64,000 nt of DNA from Brachybacterium sp036311905. Its GTDB lineage: Bacteria > Actinomycetota > Actinomycetes > Actinomycetales > Dermabacteraceae. Below, piece by piece: positions 7,522 through 16,367 of the stretch; positions within the stretch are counted from its first letter, which is position 1; the number at the start of each line of letters is the position of its first letter. A program made the position numbers and the translations under genes. The notes below the pieces were generated by a model. The model saw nothing but the letters and a program-made list of their open reading frames with translations. It ran no database searches and was not told the DNA's origin. The DNA is taken from positions 1-64,000 of the forward strand of contig NZ_JAZDCH010000018.1 of NCBI RefSeq assembly GCF_036311905.1, given 5' to 3'.

Positions 7522-8028
7522 TCAGTCCGGCGGCTCGGTCTCCAGGTGCTCCGCCATGGCCAGGAGGAAGTCGGCGGCGGCGCGCCGGGCGGGCTCGGGG
7601 ACGTCCTGCGCGATCTCGAGCATCCGCCGGTGCATCCGGCTGAGCCGCTCGCGCACCTCGGCGTGCCCGGCGTCGGTGGCCACCACGATGCGGGAGCGGC
7701 GGTCGCGGGGGTGCGGAGCGCGCGCGAGGTGACCGGAGGCGGTGAGCCGGTCCAGCAGCTTCGAGGTGGAGGCGCCGGAGATGCCCAGCAGCTGCCCGAG
7801 GCGGAGCGGCGTGATCGGGTCCTCTCGCAGCTCATGGGCGATCACATGGCGGAGCGCGGCGAGATCCGTGGTGTTCATGTCCATGTCGGAGCTCATCCGT
7901 CGCCGCATGTCGTGGTCGGCTGCACGGAACCGGCGCAGGGCGGAGAGGAGTGCGGTGGCGGAGTCCGCCTCCGGGTACCAGTACCCGGCCCCGAGGGCGT
8001 CGTCCGCCTCATCAGGGGCATCGCGCAT
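7522..8028 (-). CDS. crtR: MarR-family repressor, CrtR-like
   Basis: A 168-aa MarR-type winged-helix protein, with the recognition helix region LGISGASTSKLLDRLTASG and the wing HPRDRRSRIVVATDAG. It is divergent from the carotenoid operon starting at idi. This is the position of CrtR in corynebacteria, which represses crt genes and is released by geranylgeranyl diphosphate. I therefore infer it controls the nine-gene operon at 8155-16309. The gene name rests on context more than on sequence. Its ATG at 8028 has no Shine-Dalgarno, but a TAGCAT box lies 6 bp upstream, so it is probably leaderless. Confidence 0.8.
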   Translation of the reverse strand: MRDAPDEADDALGAGYWYPEADSATALLSALRRFRAADHDMRRRMSSDMDMNTTDLAALRHVIAHELREDPITPLRLGQLLGISGASTSKLLDRLTASGHLARAPHPRDRRSRIVVATDAGHAEVRERLSRMHRRMLEIAQDVPEPARRAAADFLLAMAEHLETEPPD

Positions 8029-8034
8029 GACTGG

Positions 8035-8040
8035 ATGCTA
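8035..8040 (-). promoter_or_regulatory. -10 box for leaderless crtR transcript
   Basis: TAGCAT on the minus strand lies 6 bp upstream of the crtR ATG, the spacing expected when transcription starts at the start codon. The flanking AT-richer stretch 8041-8070 is the likely shared promoter/operator region with idi, including ATAGATAGG repeats. I could not pick one plus-strand promoter with confidence. Confidence 0.5.
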
Positions 8041-8154
8041 CAGTCAATTTCGATAGATAGGCTAAGCAAAGCGCTGGGCGTGCCGCTCGGCCATTCGCGT
8101 GGCGTGTCGCTGGCATGTCCCTCGTACGTCCCTCAGCGCATCTCAGGAGGCCGC

Positions 8155-8727
8155 ATGTCCCCCACGGCTCCACCGATCTCCGACCCGGAGGACGTGGTGG
8201 TGCTCGTCGACCCCGACGGCACCCCGCGCGGCGTCGCCCCCCGTGCGAGCGTCCACACGGAGAGCACTCCCCTGCACCGGGCGTTCTCCTGCCATGTGGT
8301 GCGGGAGGACGGCCGCGTGCTGCTCACCCGGCGCGCCCTGACCAAGCGCACCTGGCCCGGGGTGTGGACCAACTCGGTCTGCGGGCACCCTCGCCCCGGG
8401 GAGGACGATCTCGCGGCGATCTCCCGCAGGGCGCAGGACGAGCTGGGCCTCGCCGTGCACGACGTGCAGTGCGTGCTGCCGGGCTACCGGTACCGCGCGC
8501 AGGACGCCTCCGGGGTGGTCGAGAACGAGATCTGCCCCGTGTACCTCGCACGCGCGACCGCGGAACCGATGCCCCATCCCGACGAGGTGATGGACCTGCG
8601 CTGGGTCGATCCCGCCGAGCTCACGGCCCTCGTCGGCGCCGCTCCGTGGATCATCAGCCCGTGGGCGGCCGAGCAGCTGGCGCGACTCGGACCCCTCCTC
8701 GCGGCGGACCCGGCGGTGCGAGAATGA
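8155..8727 (+). CDS. idi: Isopentenyl-diphosphate delta-isomerase, type I
   Basis: A 190-aa Nudix-fold enzyme interconverting IPP and DMAPP, supplying the allylic primer for carotenoid synthesis. The catalytic Cys is in NSVCGHP and the catalytic Glu in VENEICPVY, both intact. Length is normal for actinobacterial type I IDI. The ATG at 8155 is chosen because AGGAGG sits 4 nt upstream. It is the first gene of the crt operon, diverging from crtR, and its TGA overlaps the crtE ATG. Confidence 0.95.
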   Translation: MSPTAPPISDPEDVVVLVDPDGTPRGVAPRASVHTESTPLHRAFSCHVVREDGRVLLTRRALTKRTWPGVWTNSVCGHPRPGEDDLAAISRRAQDELGLAVHDVQCVLPGYRYRAQDASGVVENEICPVYLARATAEPMPHPDEVMDLRWVDPAELTALVGAAPWIISPWAAEQLARLGPLLAADPAVRE

Positions 8728-9830
8728 CCGTCATGGCCCAAGGAGCCGTCGACGCGGAGATCGATCGTCTGCTCGCGGAGGGCGCCGGCCGGGCCGGGAC
8801 CCTCCAGCTCGCGGACCACGACGCGCTGTGGCAGGCGCTGTGCCGTGCCGTCCGCGGCGGCAAGCGGGCGAGGCCGGCGCTGCTGCTCGACGCCCACGCC
8901 GCCCTCGCCGGCACCCGCACCACAGCGGCCGTGCAGGTGGGGGCCGCGCTGGAGATCCTCCACACCGCCTTCGTGGTGCAGGACGACGTGATCGACGGCG
9001 ATCTGCTGCGCCGCGGTGCGCCGAGCGTGCCCGGGAGCATCGCCGAGGCGGCCCGCCGCGCCGGTGCCGACGCCCTCGGCGCCCGACGCCTGGGCGAGGC
9101 CGGCGGCATCCTGACCGGCGACCTGGGCCTGATGACCGCCTTGCGCGCCATCCGCCGCTGCGACGCCCCGCCGCAGGTGGTCGACGCCCTCCTGGATCGC
9201 GTCGAGCGCTGCGTGCACGTCACCGTCGCCGGCGAGTTCGCCGATGTGCGCCTGCCGTTGCAGGCGCCGGGCGAGATGCGGGGACCCGACGAGGAACTGG
9301 CCGTCGCGGAGCTCAAGACCGCCGACTACTCGTTCCGCCTCCCGCTCCACGCAGCCGCCCTGCTGGCCGACGCCCCGACGGCGACGATCGACGCGCTCGA
9401 GGAGATCGGCGGACTGCTCGGCATCGGGTTCCAGCTGCACGACGACCTGCTGGGCATGTTCGGCGACGAGCGGCGCACCGGCAAGAGCGCCCTCGGAGAT
9501 CTCCGCGAGGGGAAGCGCACCGCCCTCATCGCCCACGCCGCCACCACCCCCGCCTGGTCGGAGCTGCGCCCCATGCTGGGCCGGACCGACCTCGGACCTG
9601 CCCAGGCCCGCCGGGCACGCGACCTCCTCGTCGAGACCGGATCGCGGGCCTGGGTCGAGGACCTCGCCCACTGGCACCTCGACCGGGGCCTCGAGCGCGC
9701 CGCCGAGCACGGCCTCCCCGCCCCGCTCCTGGAGGTCCTGAGAGCGGCGACGGACCGGATCCTCCGCACCACCGACCTGCTCCTGCCCGGCGAGCCCTCG
9801 CTGCACGCCGTGGACGGACTCCCCGCATGA
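8724..9830 (+). CDS. crtE: Polyprenyl (geranylgeranyl) diphosphate synthase
   Basis: A 368-aa trans-isoprenyl diphosphate synthase. The first aspartate-rich motif is DDVIDGD, followed by an LLRRG basic segment, and the second is HDDLLGMFGD. It condenses IPP onto allylic diphosphates to give GGPP (C20) for phytoene synthase. Product length is inferred from context. The ATG at 8724 overlaps the idi stop; an internal ATG at 8733 is the alternative. It is followed by an ATGA overlap into the SDR gene. Confidence 0.92.
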   Translation: MTVMAQGAVDAEIDRLLAEGAGRAGTLQLADHDALWQALCRAVRGGKRARPALLLDAHAALAGTRTTAAVQVGAALEILHTAFVVQDDVIDGDLLRRGAPSVPGSIAEAARRAGADALGARRLGEAGGILTGDLGLMTALRAIRRCDAPPQVVDALLDRVERCVHVTVAGEFADVRLPLQAPGEMRGPDEELAVAELKTADYSFRLPLHAAALLADAPTATIDALEEIGGLLGIGFQLHDDLLGMFGDERRTGKSALGDLREGKRTALIAHAATTPAWSELRPMLGRTDLGPAQARRARDLLVETGSRAWVEDLAHWHLDRGLERAAEHGLPAPLLEVLRAATDRILRTTDLLLPGEPSLHAVDGLPA

Positions 9831-11365
9831 GCGCCGACCAGCCGACGGAAGCCCCGCTCGTCCTCGTCACCGGAGCCAGCGGGTACATCGGCGGCCGGCT
9901 CGTCCCCGCCCTGCTGCAGGCCGGGCTGCGGGTACGCGCCATGGCGCGCAGCGCCGAACGGCTCGAGGGCCGCCCGTGGCGCGGCGAGGTCGAGGTGGTC
10001 GAGGCCGACGTCGAGGACCCGGACTCGCTGCGGACCGCGCTCGACGGCGTCGACGTCGCGTACTACCTCATCCACACCATGGGCGGAGGACGCAGCTTCG
10101 CCGCGCGGGACCGCGCCGGGGCGCGCGCCTTCGCCCGCGCCGCCGCCCACGCCGGCACGCGGCGCATCGTCTACCTCGGCGGGATCCACCCCGATCAGGA
10201 GCACCTCTCGCCCCACATGGCCTCGCGGCGGGAGGTCGCGGAGATCCTCCTGGCGGGTCCGGTGCCGACCGTGGTGCTCCGCGCCGCCGTGATCCTCGGG
10301 TCCGGGAGCGCCTCGTTCGAGATCATGCGGCACCTCTCGGAGCGGCTGCCCGTCATGATCACCCCCCGCTGGGTGAGCAATCGGATCCAGCCGATCGCGG
10401 TGCGCGACGTGCTCCACTACCTGGTCGCGGCCGCCCGGCTCGACGGCGCCCCCAACCGCAGCTTCGACGTCGCGGGGCCGGACGTCCTCACCTTCGCCGA
10501 ACTGCTGCAGGCCTACGCCCGCGCCGCAGACCTGCCCCCGCGGCGCATCCGGGTGGTGCCGGTGCTGACCCCGCGCCTGGCCAGTCACTGGATCGGGCTG
10601 GTCACCCCCGTCCCCACGTCCATCGCCCGACCCCTGGTCGAGTCCCTCGTGCACGAGTCGGTCGCCGCCGAGCAGGACATCCGCGCCCTCGTGCCCGACC
10701 CCGAGGGCGGACTGACCGGCGTCGACCGGGCCATCGGCCTGGCGCTGATCCGCATCCGCGAGCTCGACATCGCGACCGCCTGGCACGACGCGACCCCCGC
10801 GGGCGCCCCGTCCGCGCCGCTGCCGGAGGATCCGGACTGGTCCGGCGGGATCGTGCGCGGGGACGAGCGCCGACGCCGGGTCGACGCCCCGGCCGCCACG
10901 GTGTGGTCGGTGATCGAGAGCATCGGCGGTGCGCACGGCTGGTACTCGTGGCGACTGGGGTGGGTGACCCGCGGACTGATCGACCGGGTCGTCGGCGGGC
11001 CCGGGCTGCGCCGCGGTCGTCGGCACCCGCACCGGCTCGCCGTGGGGGAGGCGCTGGACTGGTGGCGGGTGGAGCGGCTCGAGCCGGGCCGCCTGCTGCG
11101 GCTGCGCGCCGAGATGCGGGTGCCCGGGGAGGCCTGGCTCGAGCTCGGGGTGGAGGAGGACGGCGACGGCGGTTCGATCCTGCACCAGCGTGCCGTGTAC
11201 CACCCCCGCGGGCTGCTCGGCGATGCGTACTGGTGGGCCGTCTGGCCCTTCCACGGCGTCGTCTTCGGCGGCATGCAGCGCAACATCGCCCGCGCCGCCG
11301 AGGCCTCCGCCGCTGACGACGACTCCGACCCCGCCCCGCCCCACGACCGGAAGGACCTCCCATGA
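9827..11365 (+). CDS. NAD(P)-binding SDR/NmrA-like protein with DUF2867 C-terminus
   Basis: A 512-aa two-domain protein. Residues ~10-330 are an atypical SDR/NmrA-type Rossmann domain starting LVLVTGASGYIGGRLVPAL. Residues ~345-500 look like a DUF2867/START-like domain (VWSVIESIGGAHGWYSW and WWAVWPFHGVVFGGM). Its biochemical role is unknown. Being locked inside a crt operon by ATGA overlaps on both sides suggests an accessory role in carotenoid formation, modification or redox supply, but this is inference. No signal peptide. Confidence 0.8.
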   Translation: MSADQPTEAPLVLVTGASGYIGGRLVPALLQAGLRVRAMARSAERLEGRPWRGEVEVVEADVEDPDSLRTALDGVDVAYYLIHTMGGGRSFAARDRAGARAFARAAAHAGTRRIVYLGGIHPDQEHLSPHMASRREVAEILLAGPVPTVVLRAAVILGSGSASFEIMRHLSERLPVMITPRWVSNRIQPIAVRDVLHYLVAAARLDGAPNRSFDVAGPDVLTFAELLQAYARAADLPPRRIRVVPVLTPRLASHWIGLVTPVPTSIARPLVESLVHESVAAEQDIRALVPDPEGGLTGVDRAIGLALIRIRELDIATAWHDATPAGAPSAPLPEDPDWSGGIVRGDERRRRVDAPAATVWSVIESIGGAHGWYSWRLGWVTRGLIDRVVGGPGLRRGRRHPHRLAVGEALDWWRVERLEPGRLLRLRAEMRVPGEAWLELGVEEDGDGGSILHQRAVYHPRGLLGDAYWWAVWPFHGVVFGGMQRNIARAAEASAADDDSDPAPPHDRKDLP

Positions 11366-12192
11366 CCCCCGTCGTCCGCCACCTCGCCGTGACCCTCGCC
11401 TTCGCGGCGGCGATGCTCGGCACCGCCGTCGGCGTCGGAGTCCTCGGCGGCGACCCGATCGACGAAGCTGCCGGCGGCCTGCTCTCCGCCGACGCCACGC
11501 ACCTCGCCCCCGCCGCGCCCGCCTTCAGGATCTGGAGCGTGATCTACGCGGGGCTGGCCGCGTACACCCTGTGGCAGTGGCGGGATGCGCGCGATCCCCG
11601 CCGGATCGCGGCCCTGGCGATCGCGTCGCTGCTGCTCAACGCCGCCTGGATCCTCGTGGTGCAGGCGGGGTGGGTATGGGTCAGCGTGCTGGTGATCCTC
11701 GCGCTGCTGGCGGTCCTGGCCGTGCTGTTCCGCCGCCTCGTGCTCCGGCCGGCGCAGGGCGTTCTCGAGCGCGTCGTCGTGGACGGCACCTTCGGGCTCT
11801 ACCTCGGCTGGGTCAGCGTCGCGACCTGCGCGAACATCGCCGCGGCGCTCGCCGGGGCCGGGGTCGACGGATTCGGGGTCCCGGGGGTCCTCGCGATCGC
11901 GGTGATCCTCGTGGTGGGCGTGATCGCGCTGGCCCTGATCGGGGTCGGGCGCTCCCGGACCGGGCGGGCGCCTCTCGCCGCGCCGGCGGCGATGGTGTGG
12001 GGGCTCGCCTGGATCGCCGTGGGCCGGGCGACCGACGCGCCGCACGCCCCCGCCGTCGCCGCGGTGGCCGCCGTGGTGGCCGCGCTGATCGCGGCCGCGG
12101 CCGTGGTGCAGGCCGTGCGTCGCCCGGACCCGTCCCGCGTCGCCCGCGCCGCCGTGGGAACCCGCTCCACGGCCGACGGGGCGACCCGATGA
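11362..12192 (+). CDS. TspO/MBR-like tryptophan-rich membrane protein
   Basis: A 276-aa integral membrane protein with about seven hydrophobic segments. The AFRIWSVIYAGLAAYTLWQW segment and DGTFGLYLGWVSVATCANIA resemble the tryptophan-rich TspO/MBR sensory family, though it is longer than classical five-helix TspO (~160 aa). TspO proteins bind tetrapyrroles and in Rhodobacter affect pigment gene expression in response to oxygen. Embedding in a carotenoid operon, with ATGA coupling on both sides, suggests a pigment-related or light/oxygen-sensing role. Assignment to the family is moderate. Confidence 0.65.
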   Translation: MTPVVRHLAVTLAFAAAMLGTAVGVGVLGGDPIDEAAGGLLSADATHLAPAAPAFRIWSVIYAGLAAYTLWQWRDARDPRRIAALAIASLLLNAAWILVVQAGWVWVSVLVILALLAVLAVLFRRLVLRPAQGVLERVVVDGTFGLYLGWVSVATCANIAAALAGAGVDGFGVPGVLAIAVILVVGVIALALIGVGRSRTGRAPLAAPAAMVWGLAWIAVGRATDAPHAPAVAAVAAVVAALIAAAAVVQAVRRPDPSRVARAAVGTRSTADGATR

Positions 12193-13100
12193 CCCCCGAC
12201 CGGCTCCTCGCGCCTCCCGAGCGCCCCGAGCGTCCCCGCCGCACTGCTTTCCAACCGACGGCGTCGGCCCGCTACGACCGCGTCGCCCAGCGCAGCGCCG
12301 CGCGCGTGATCCAGGGCTACTCCACCTCCTTCGGCTGGGCCACACGACTGCTGGACGAGCCCGCCCGCACCCATGTGCGCAGCATCTACGCGCTCGTGCG
12401 GGTCGCCGACGAGACGGTGGACGATCCCGATCCCGGCCTCACCAGCGCGGAACGGTCCCGGATGCTCGAGGACCTCGCGGAGGAGACGGCCCGTGCCGTG
12501 GCCGAGGGCCGGTCGACGAACCTCGTCGTGCACGCCTTCGCGCTGACGGCGCGGCAGTACGGGATCGGCCCGGCGCTGATCGACCCGTTCTTCGCCTCCA
12601 TGCGCGCCGATCTCGCCGTCGCCTCCCACGACGAGGACAGCTTCGAGGAGTACGTGCACGGCTCCGCCGAGGTGGTGGGACTGATGTGCCTGCGCGTGTT
12701 CCTCGCGGGGGACGAGGCGGCCTGCACCCGCCTGGACGCCCCTGCCCGCGCGCTCGGCTCCGCCTTCCAGACGGTGAACTTCCTGCGGGATCTCGCCGAG
12801 GACCACGACCAGCTCGGCCGTGCCTATCTGCCGGGGGTGGATCCCGAGGCATTCGACGAGGCGGACAAGCATCGCCTGCTCGACACGGTCGACGCCGACC
12901 TCGATCTCGCCGCGTCGGCCCTTCCCGAGCTCCCCGGCTCCTCCCGTCGGGCGGTCGCGGCGGCCCTGGGGCTGTTCCGCGCCCTCTCCCGCCGCCTGCG
13001 GCGCACCCCCGCCGAGGACATCCTGCGCGCCCGGGTCCGCGTGCCCGATCCCGAGAAGGCGATCGTCCTCGCCCGGGCCGTGCTGCGGGGGCGAGGATGA
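12189..13100 (+). CDS. crtB: Phytoene synthase
   Basis: A 303-aa head-to-head prenyl synthase joining two GGPP into phytoene. Both substrate-binding aspartate motifs are present: RVADETVDD (residues ~75-83) and NFLRDLAEDHDQLGRAYLP. Length is typical. The start overlaps the upstream stop (ATGA), and its own stop overlaps crtI. No odd features. Confidence 0.95.
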   Translation: MTPDRLLAPPERPERPRRTAFQPTASARYDRVAQRSAARVIQGYSTSFGWATRLLDEPARTHVRSIYALVRVADETVDDPDPGLTSAERSRMLEDLAEETARAVAEGRSTNLVVHAFALTARQYGIGPALIDPFFASMRADLAVASHDEDSFEEYVHGSAEVVGLMCLRVFLAGDEAACTRLDAPARALGSAFQTVNFLRDLAEDHDQLGRAYLPGVDPEAFDEADKHRLLDTVDADLDLAASALPELPGSSRRAVAAALGLFRALSRRLRRTPAEDILRARVRVPDPEKAIVLARAVLRGRG

Positions 13101-14725
13101 ACGCGCCCGGCTCCGTGGTCGTGATCGGCGGCGGGATCTCCGGACTCGCCACCGCCGCGCTGCTCGCCCGGGACGGCTGGGACGTGGACCTGGTGGAGGC
13201 GCGCGATGCGGTGGGCGGTCGGGCAGGCACCTGGGAGCGCGACGGGTTCCGCTTCGACACCGGGCCGTCGTGGTACCTGATGCCCGAGGTGTTCGACCAC
13301 TTCTTCCGCCTGCTCGGCAGCTCGGCCGCGGAGCAGCTGGACCTGCGTCCGCTCGACCCCGGGTACCGGGTCCTGTTCGACGGCCACGAGGAGCCGCTGG
13401 ACGTCACCGCCTCCGCCGCCCGCAACGCCGACCTGTTCGAGCAGATCGAACCGGGGGCGGGCCGCCGGCTCTCCACCTATCTCGACGAGGCCGCCCGCAC
13501 CTACGACCTCGCCCTGGAGCACTTCCTCTACACGTCCTTCGACTCCCCCCGCTCTTTGCTCGCCCCGGCCGTGCTGCTGCGGGCGCCGCGGCTGCTGGGC
13601 CTGCTGCTGCGGAGCCTCGAGAGCCACATCGCCCGACGCATCGACGACCCGCGGCTGCGACAGGTGCTGGGCTATCCGGCGGTCTTCCTCGGCTCGTCGC
13701 CCGACCGCACGCCCAGCATGTACCACCTGATGAGCGCGCTCGACCTGACCGGCGGCGTCCGGTACCCGATGGGCGGCTTCGGCCAGGTGATCGAGCGGAT
13801 CGCCGCCCTCGCCGTCCGCGAGGGCGTGCGCGTGCACACCTCGACGCGGGCGGAGCGAATCCTCACCGAGCCGGCCCGCCCCGGGGCCGGGCGCCGTCGC
13901 GCCCGGGCGCGCGGGGTCGAGGTCGTCGGGGCCGACGGCGGCCGGCGCACGATCCGCGCCGACCGCGTGGTGGCCACCGCCGACCTCCACCACGTGGAGA
14001 CCACGATGCTCCCGCCCTCGCTGCGCACCTACCCCGAGCGGTGGTGGGAGCGCCGCACCAGCGGCCCAGGCGCGGTGCTGGCGATGCTCGGCGTGCGCGG
14101 CGAGCTGCCCCAGCTGGAGCACCACACCCTCCTGTTCACCGCCGACTGGCGGGAGAACTTCGGCGCCCTGCGCGAGGGCCGCGTCCCCAGGCCGGCCTCG
14201 AGCTACGTCTGTCGGCCCTCGGCCACGGACCCCTCCGTCGCCCCGTCCGGCCACGAGAACCTGTTCGTGCTGGTCCCCGTCCCCTCCGATCCCGCCCTCG
14301 GCAGGGGAGGGATCGACGGCAGCGGCGACGCGGCGGTCGAGCGGATCGCCGACGACGCGATCGCCCGCCTGGCTGCGAACGCCGGCATCCCCGACCTCGC
14401 GGACCGCATCGTGGTGCGGCGCACCGTGGGTCCCGGCGACTTCGCGGCGGATCTCGGGGCGTGGCGGGGGAGCATGCTGGGCCCCGCCCACACGTTGCGG
14501 CAGAGCGCCTTCCTGCGGGCGGGGAACGTCTCCCGCCACGTGGACGGACTGCTCTACGCCGGCTCCGGCACGATCCCCGGGATCGGCCTGCCGATGTGCC
14601 TGATCAGCGCGGAGTTGGTGGTCAAGCGCCTGCGCGCGGACCGCTCCTCCGGGCCGTTGCCGGAGCCGAAGCCGTCGTCGGAGTCAGAGTCACCGTCGGC
14701 GTCGGGAACCGGGGGACGCCGATGA
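13097..14725 (+). CDS. crtI: Phytoene desaturase
   Basis: A 542-aa FAD-dependent desaturase converting phytoene to lycopene. The N-terminal dinucleotide-binding motif is VVIGGGISGLATAALLA, with a GGRAGTWERDGFRFDTGPSW continuation. The C-terminal signature is LLYAGSGTIPGIGLPMCL. The last ~30 residues are a Ser/Glu-rich tail likely not needed for activity. Coupled by ATGA overlaps to crtB and crtYe. Confidence 0.95.
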   Translation: MNAPGSVVVIGGGISGLATAALLARDGWDVDLVEARDAVGGRAGTWERDGFRFDTGPSWYLMPEVFDHFFRLLGSSAAEQLDLRPLDPGYRVLFDGHEEPLDVTASAARNADLFEQIEPGAGRRLSTYLDEAARTYDLALEHFLYTSFDSPRSLLAPAVLLRAPRLLGLLLRSLESHIARRIDDPRLRQVLGYPAVFLGSSPDRTPSMYHLMSALDLTGGVRYPMGGFGQVIERIAALAVREGVRVHTSTRAERILTEPARPGAGRRRARARGVEVVGADGGRRTIRADRVVATADLHHVETTMLPPSLRTYPERWWERRTSGPGAVLAMLGVRGELPQLEHHTLLFTADWRENFGALREGRVPRPASSYVCRPSATDPSVAPSGHENLFVLVPVPSDPALGRGGIDGSGDAAVERIADDAIARLAANAGIPDLADRIVVRRTVGPGDFAADLGAWRGSMLGPAHTLRQSAFLRAGNVSRHVDGLLYAGSGTIPGIGLPMCLISAELVVKRLRADRSSGPLPEPKPSSESESPSASGTGGRR

Positions 14726-15117
14726 GCCTGCTGTACCTCACCGCCCTGCTGGGCTCCGCCGCCGGGATGGCCGCTCTCGACCTGCGGTTCCGCCTCGTGC
14801 TGGCGGCGGGCGGCCGACGGGCGCGGTCCGCGCTGATCGCGCTGGGCCTCGGCGTGGCCTTCTTCCTCCTGTGGGACCTGGCGGCGATCGCCTCGGGCCA
14901 CTACCGCACCGGCGGGAGCGCGGCGATGACCGGCATCCACCTCGCCCCCGAGCTGCCGCTCGAGGAGCTGGTGTTCGTGAGCTTCCTCGCCTACCTCACC
15001 CTGGTGCTGCGGGCGCTGATCGCTCGGGGCCTCGCCGCGGCGGCGGGACGGCGCGGGGCCGCGGTCCCCGCCGAGCGGGACCAGGCTCCCGGCGACCGGG
15101 ACGGGGCGGAGGCATGA
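14722..15117 (+). CDS. crtYe: Lycopene cyclase subunit, CrtYe-like
   Basis: A 131-aa membrane protein with three hydrophobic segments and the heterodimeric lycopene-cyclase motif PELPLEELVF. It pairs with the next small protein to cyclise C50 flavuxanthin-type ends. Whether the product carries epsilon rings (decaprenoxanthin, Ye/Yf) or gamma rings (sarcinaxanthin, Yg/Yh) cannot be decided by eye, so the letter assignment is provisional. ATGA overlaps on both sides. Confidence 0.85.
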   Translation: MSLLYLTALLGSAAGMAALDLRFRLVLAAGGRRARSALIALGLGVAFFLLWDLAAIASGHYRTGGSAAMTGIHLAPELPLEELVFVSFLAYLTLVLRALIARGLAAAAGRRGAAVPAERDQAPGDRDGAEA

Positions 15118-15422
15118 CCTACGCCGCCCTCGCCGGGCTCTTCCTCCTCCCACCGCTGGTGGTGACCGCCGTGGCCGTCGTGCGACGTCGGCCGGATGCG
15201 CGCTGGTGGGCGGCGACCGCGCTCACCGTCGTCGGGCTCATGGTCCTCACGGTCGTCTTCGACAGCCTCATGGTGGCCGCGGACCTGTTCCGGTACGACG
15301 AGTCGCAGCTCAGCGGGCTGCGCCTGGGCCTCGCACCCGTCGAGGACCTGGCCTGGCCCCTCGCCGCCGGGCTGCTGCTGCCCTCGCTCCACCTGCTGCT
15401 CACCCCCCAGGAGCGCCCATGA
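15114..15422 (+). CDS. crtYf: Lycopene cyclase subunit, CrtYf-like
   Basis: A 102-aa membrane protein with three hydrophobic helices and the conserved APVEDLAWPL motif, the counterpart of PLEE in the partner subunit. It acts with the preceding protein as a heterodimeric C50 carotenoid cyclase. The start overlaps the upstream stop, and the stop overlaps the prenyltransferase start. Confidence 0.85.
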   Translation: MTYAALAGLFLLPPLVVTAVAVVRRRPDARWWAATALTVVGLMVLTVVFDSLMVAADLFRYDESQLSGLRLGLAPVEDLAWPLAAGLLLPSLHLLLTPQERP

Positions 15423-16309
15423 CCACCGCCCTCGCCTCCGGCCCGCTCACCGCCCTCCGGCAGCTCGTGGGGTCCTCCCGACCCCTCAGCTGGATCAACA
15501 CCGCCTACCCCTTCGCGGCCGCGTACCTCCTGGGCGGCGGGGGAGCGGGCCCCGTGCTCGTCGTCGGGACGATCTTCTTCCTGATCCCCTACAACCTCCT
15601 CATGTACGGCGTGAACGACGTCTTCGACCACGAGTCGGACCTGCGCAACCCGCGCAAGGGCGGGGTCGAGGGGGTCGTGCTGGACACCCGCTGGCACGCC
15701 CTCACCCTCTGGGCCGCGGGACTGCTCTGCCTGCCGTTCGTCATCGCCCTGGCCCTGTGGGGGACGACGGCCTCGACGGCGCTGCTCGTGGGGGTGCTAG
15801 CCGCCGTCGTCGGCTACTCCGCCCCGCGGATCCGCCTGAAGGAGCGGGCTGTGCTGGACTCGGCGACCTCGTCGGCCCATTTCGTGGGCCCTGCGGCCGT
15901 GGGGCTCGCCCTGGCCGGCGCGGAGCCCTCGGGACCGGCCGTGCTCGCCCTGATCGCCTTCTTCCTCTGGGGGATGGCCTCGCACGCGGTCGGGGCGGTC
16001 CAGGACATCGTGCCGGACCGGGCGGCGGGCATCGGGTCCGTCGCGACCGCGCTCGGCGCCCGGACCACGATCCGCACCGCCGCGGGCCTCTACGCCGCCT
16101 CCGGACTGCTGCTGCTCGGCCTCCCCTGGCCGGGGACCCTCGCCGCGCTCCTGGTCATCCCCTATCTCGCGAACATCGCGCCGCACCTCGCGCTGACCGA
16201 CGCGAGCAGCGGCCGCGCCCACGCCGCCTGGCGACGGTTCCTGGTGCTGAACCTGGTGGCCGGAGCGCTGCTCACGCAGCTCGTGATCGTGGAGCTCCTG
16301 GGGCGGTGA
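15419..16309 (+). CDS. crtEb: Lycopene elongase, UbiA-type prenyltransferase
   Basis: A 296-aa polytopic membrane prenyltransferase. The first Asp-rich motif is NDVFDHESDLRNPRKGG and the second DIVPDRAAGIGSVA. In C50 pathways CrtEb adds two DMAPP units to lycopene to give flavuxanthin, which the CrtY heterodimer cyclises. Presence of both parts is the evidence for a C50 rather than C40 end product. Last gene of the ATGA-linked operon; no strong terminator follows. Confidence 0.9.
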   Translation: MTTALASGPLTALRQLVGSSRPLSWINTAYPFAAAYLLGGGGAGPVLVVGTIFFLIPYNLLMYGVNDVFDHESDLRNPRKGGVEGVVLDTRWHALTLWAAGLLCLPFVIALALWGTTASTALLVGVLAAVVGYSAPRIRLKERAVLDSATSSAHFVGPAAVGLALAGAEPSGPAVLALIAFFLWGMASHAVGAVQDIVPDRAAGIGSVATALGARTTIRTAAGLYAASGLLLLGLPWPGTLAALLVIPYLANIAPHLALTDASSGRAHAAWRRFLVLNLVAGALLTQLVIVELLGR

Positions 16310-16367
16310 TGCCGACGGGTCCGCGGACTCCGTCCGTCATCGCCTCGTGGCGCGGCACACTGGGGGC

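Noticed and set aside
12824..14539. 571-codon minus-strand ORF opposite crtB/crtI
   Set aside because: Antisense to clear carotenoid genes with intact motifs; typical high-GC shadow.
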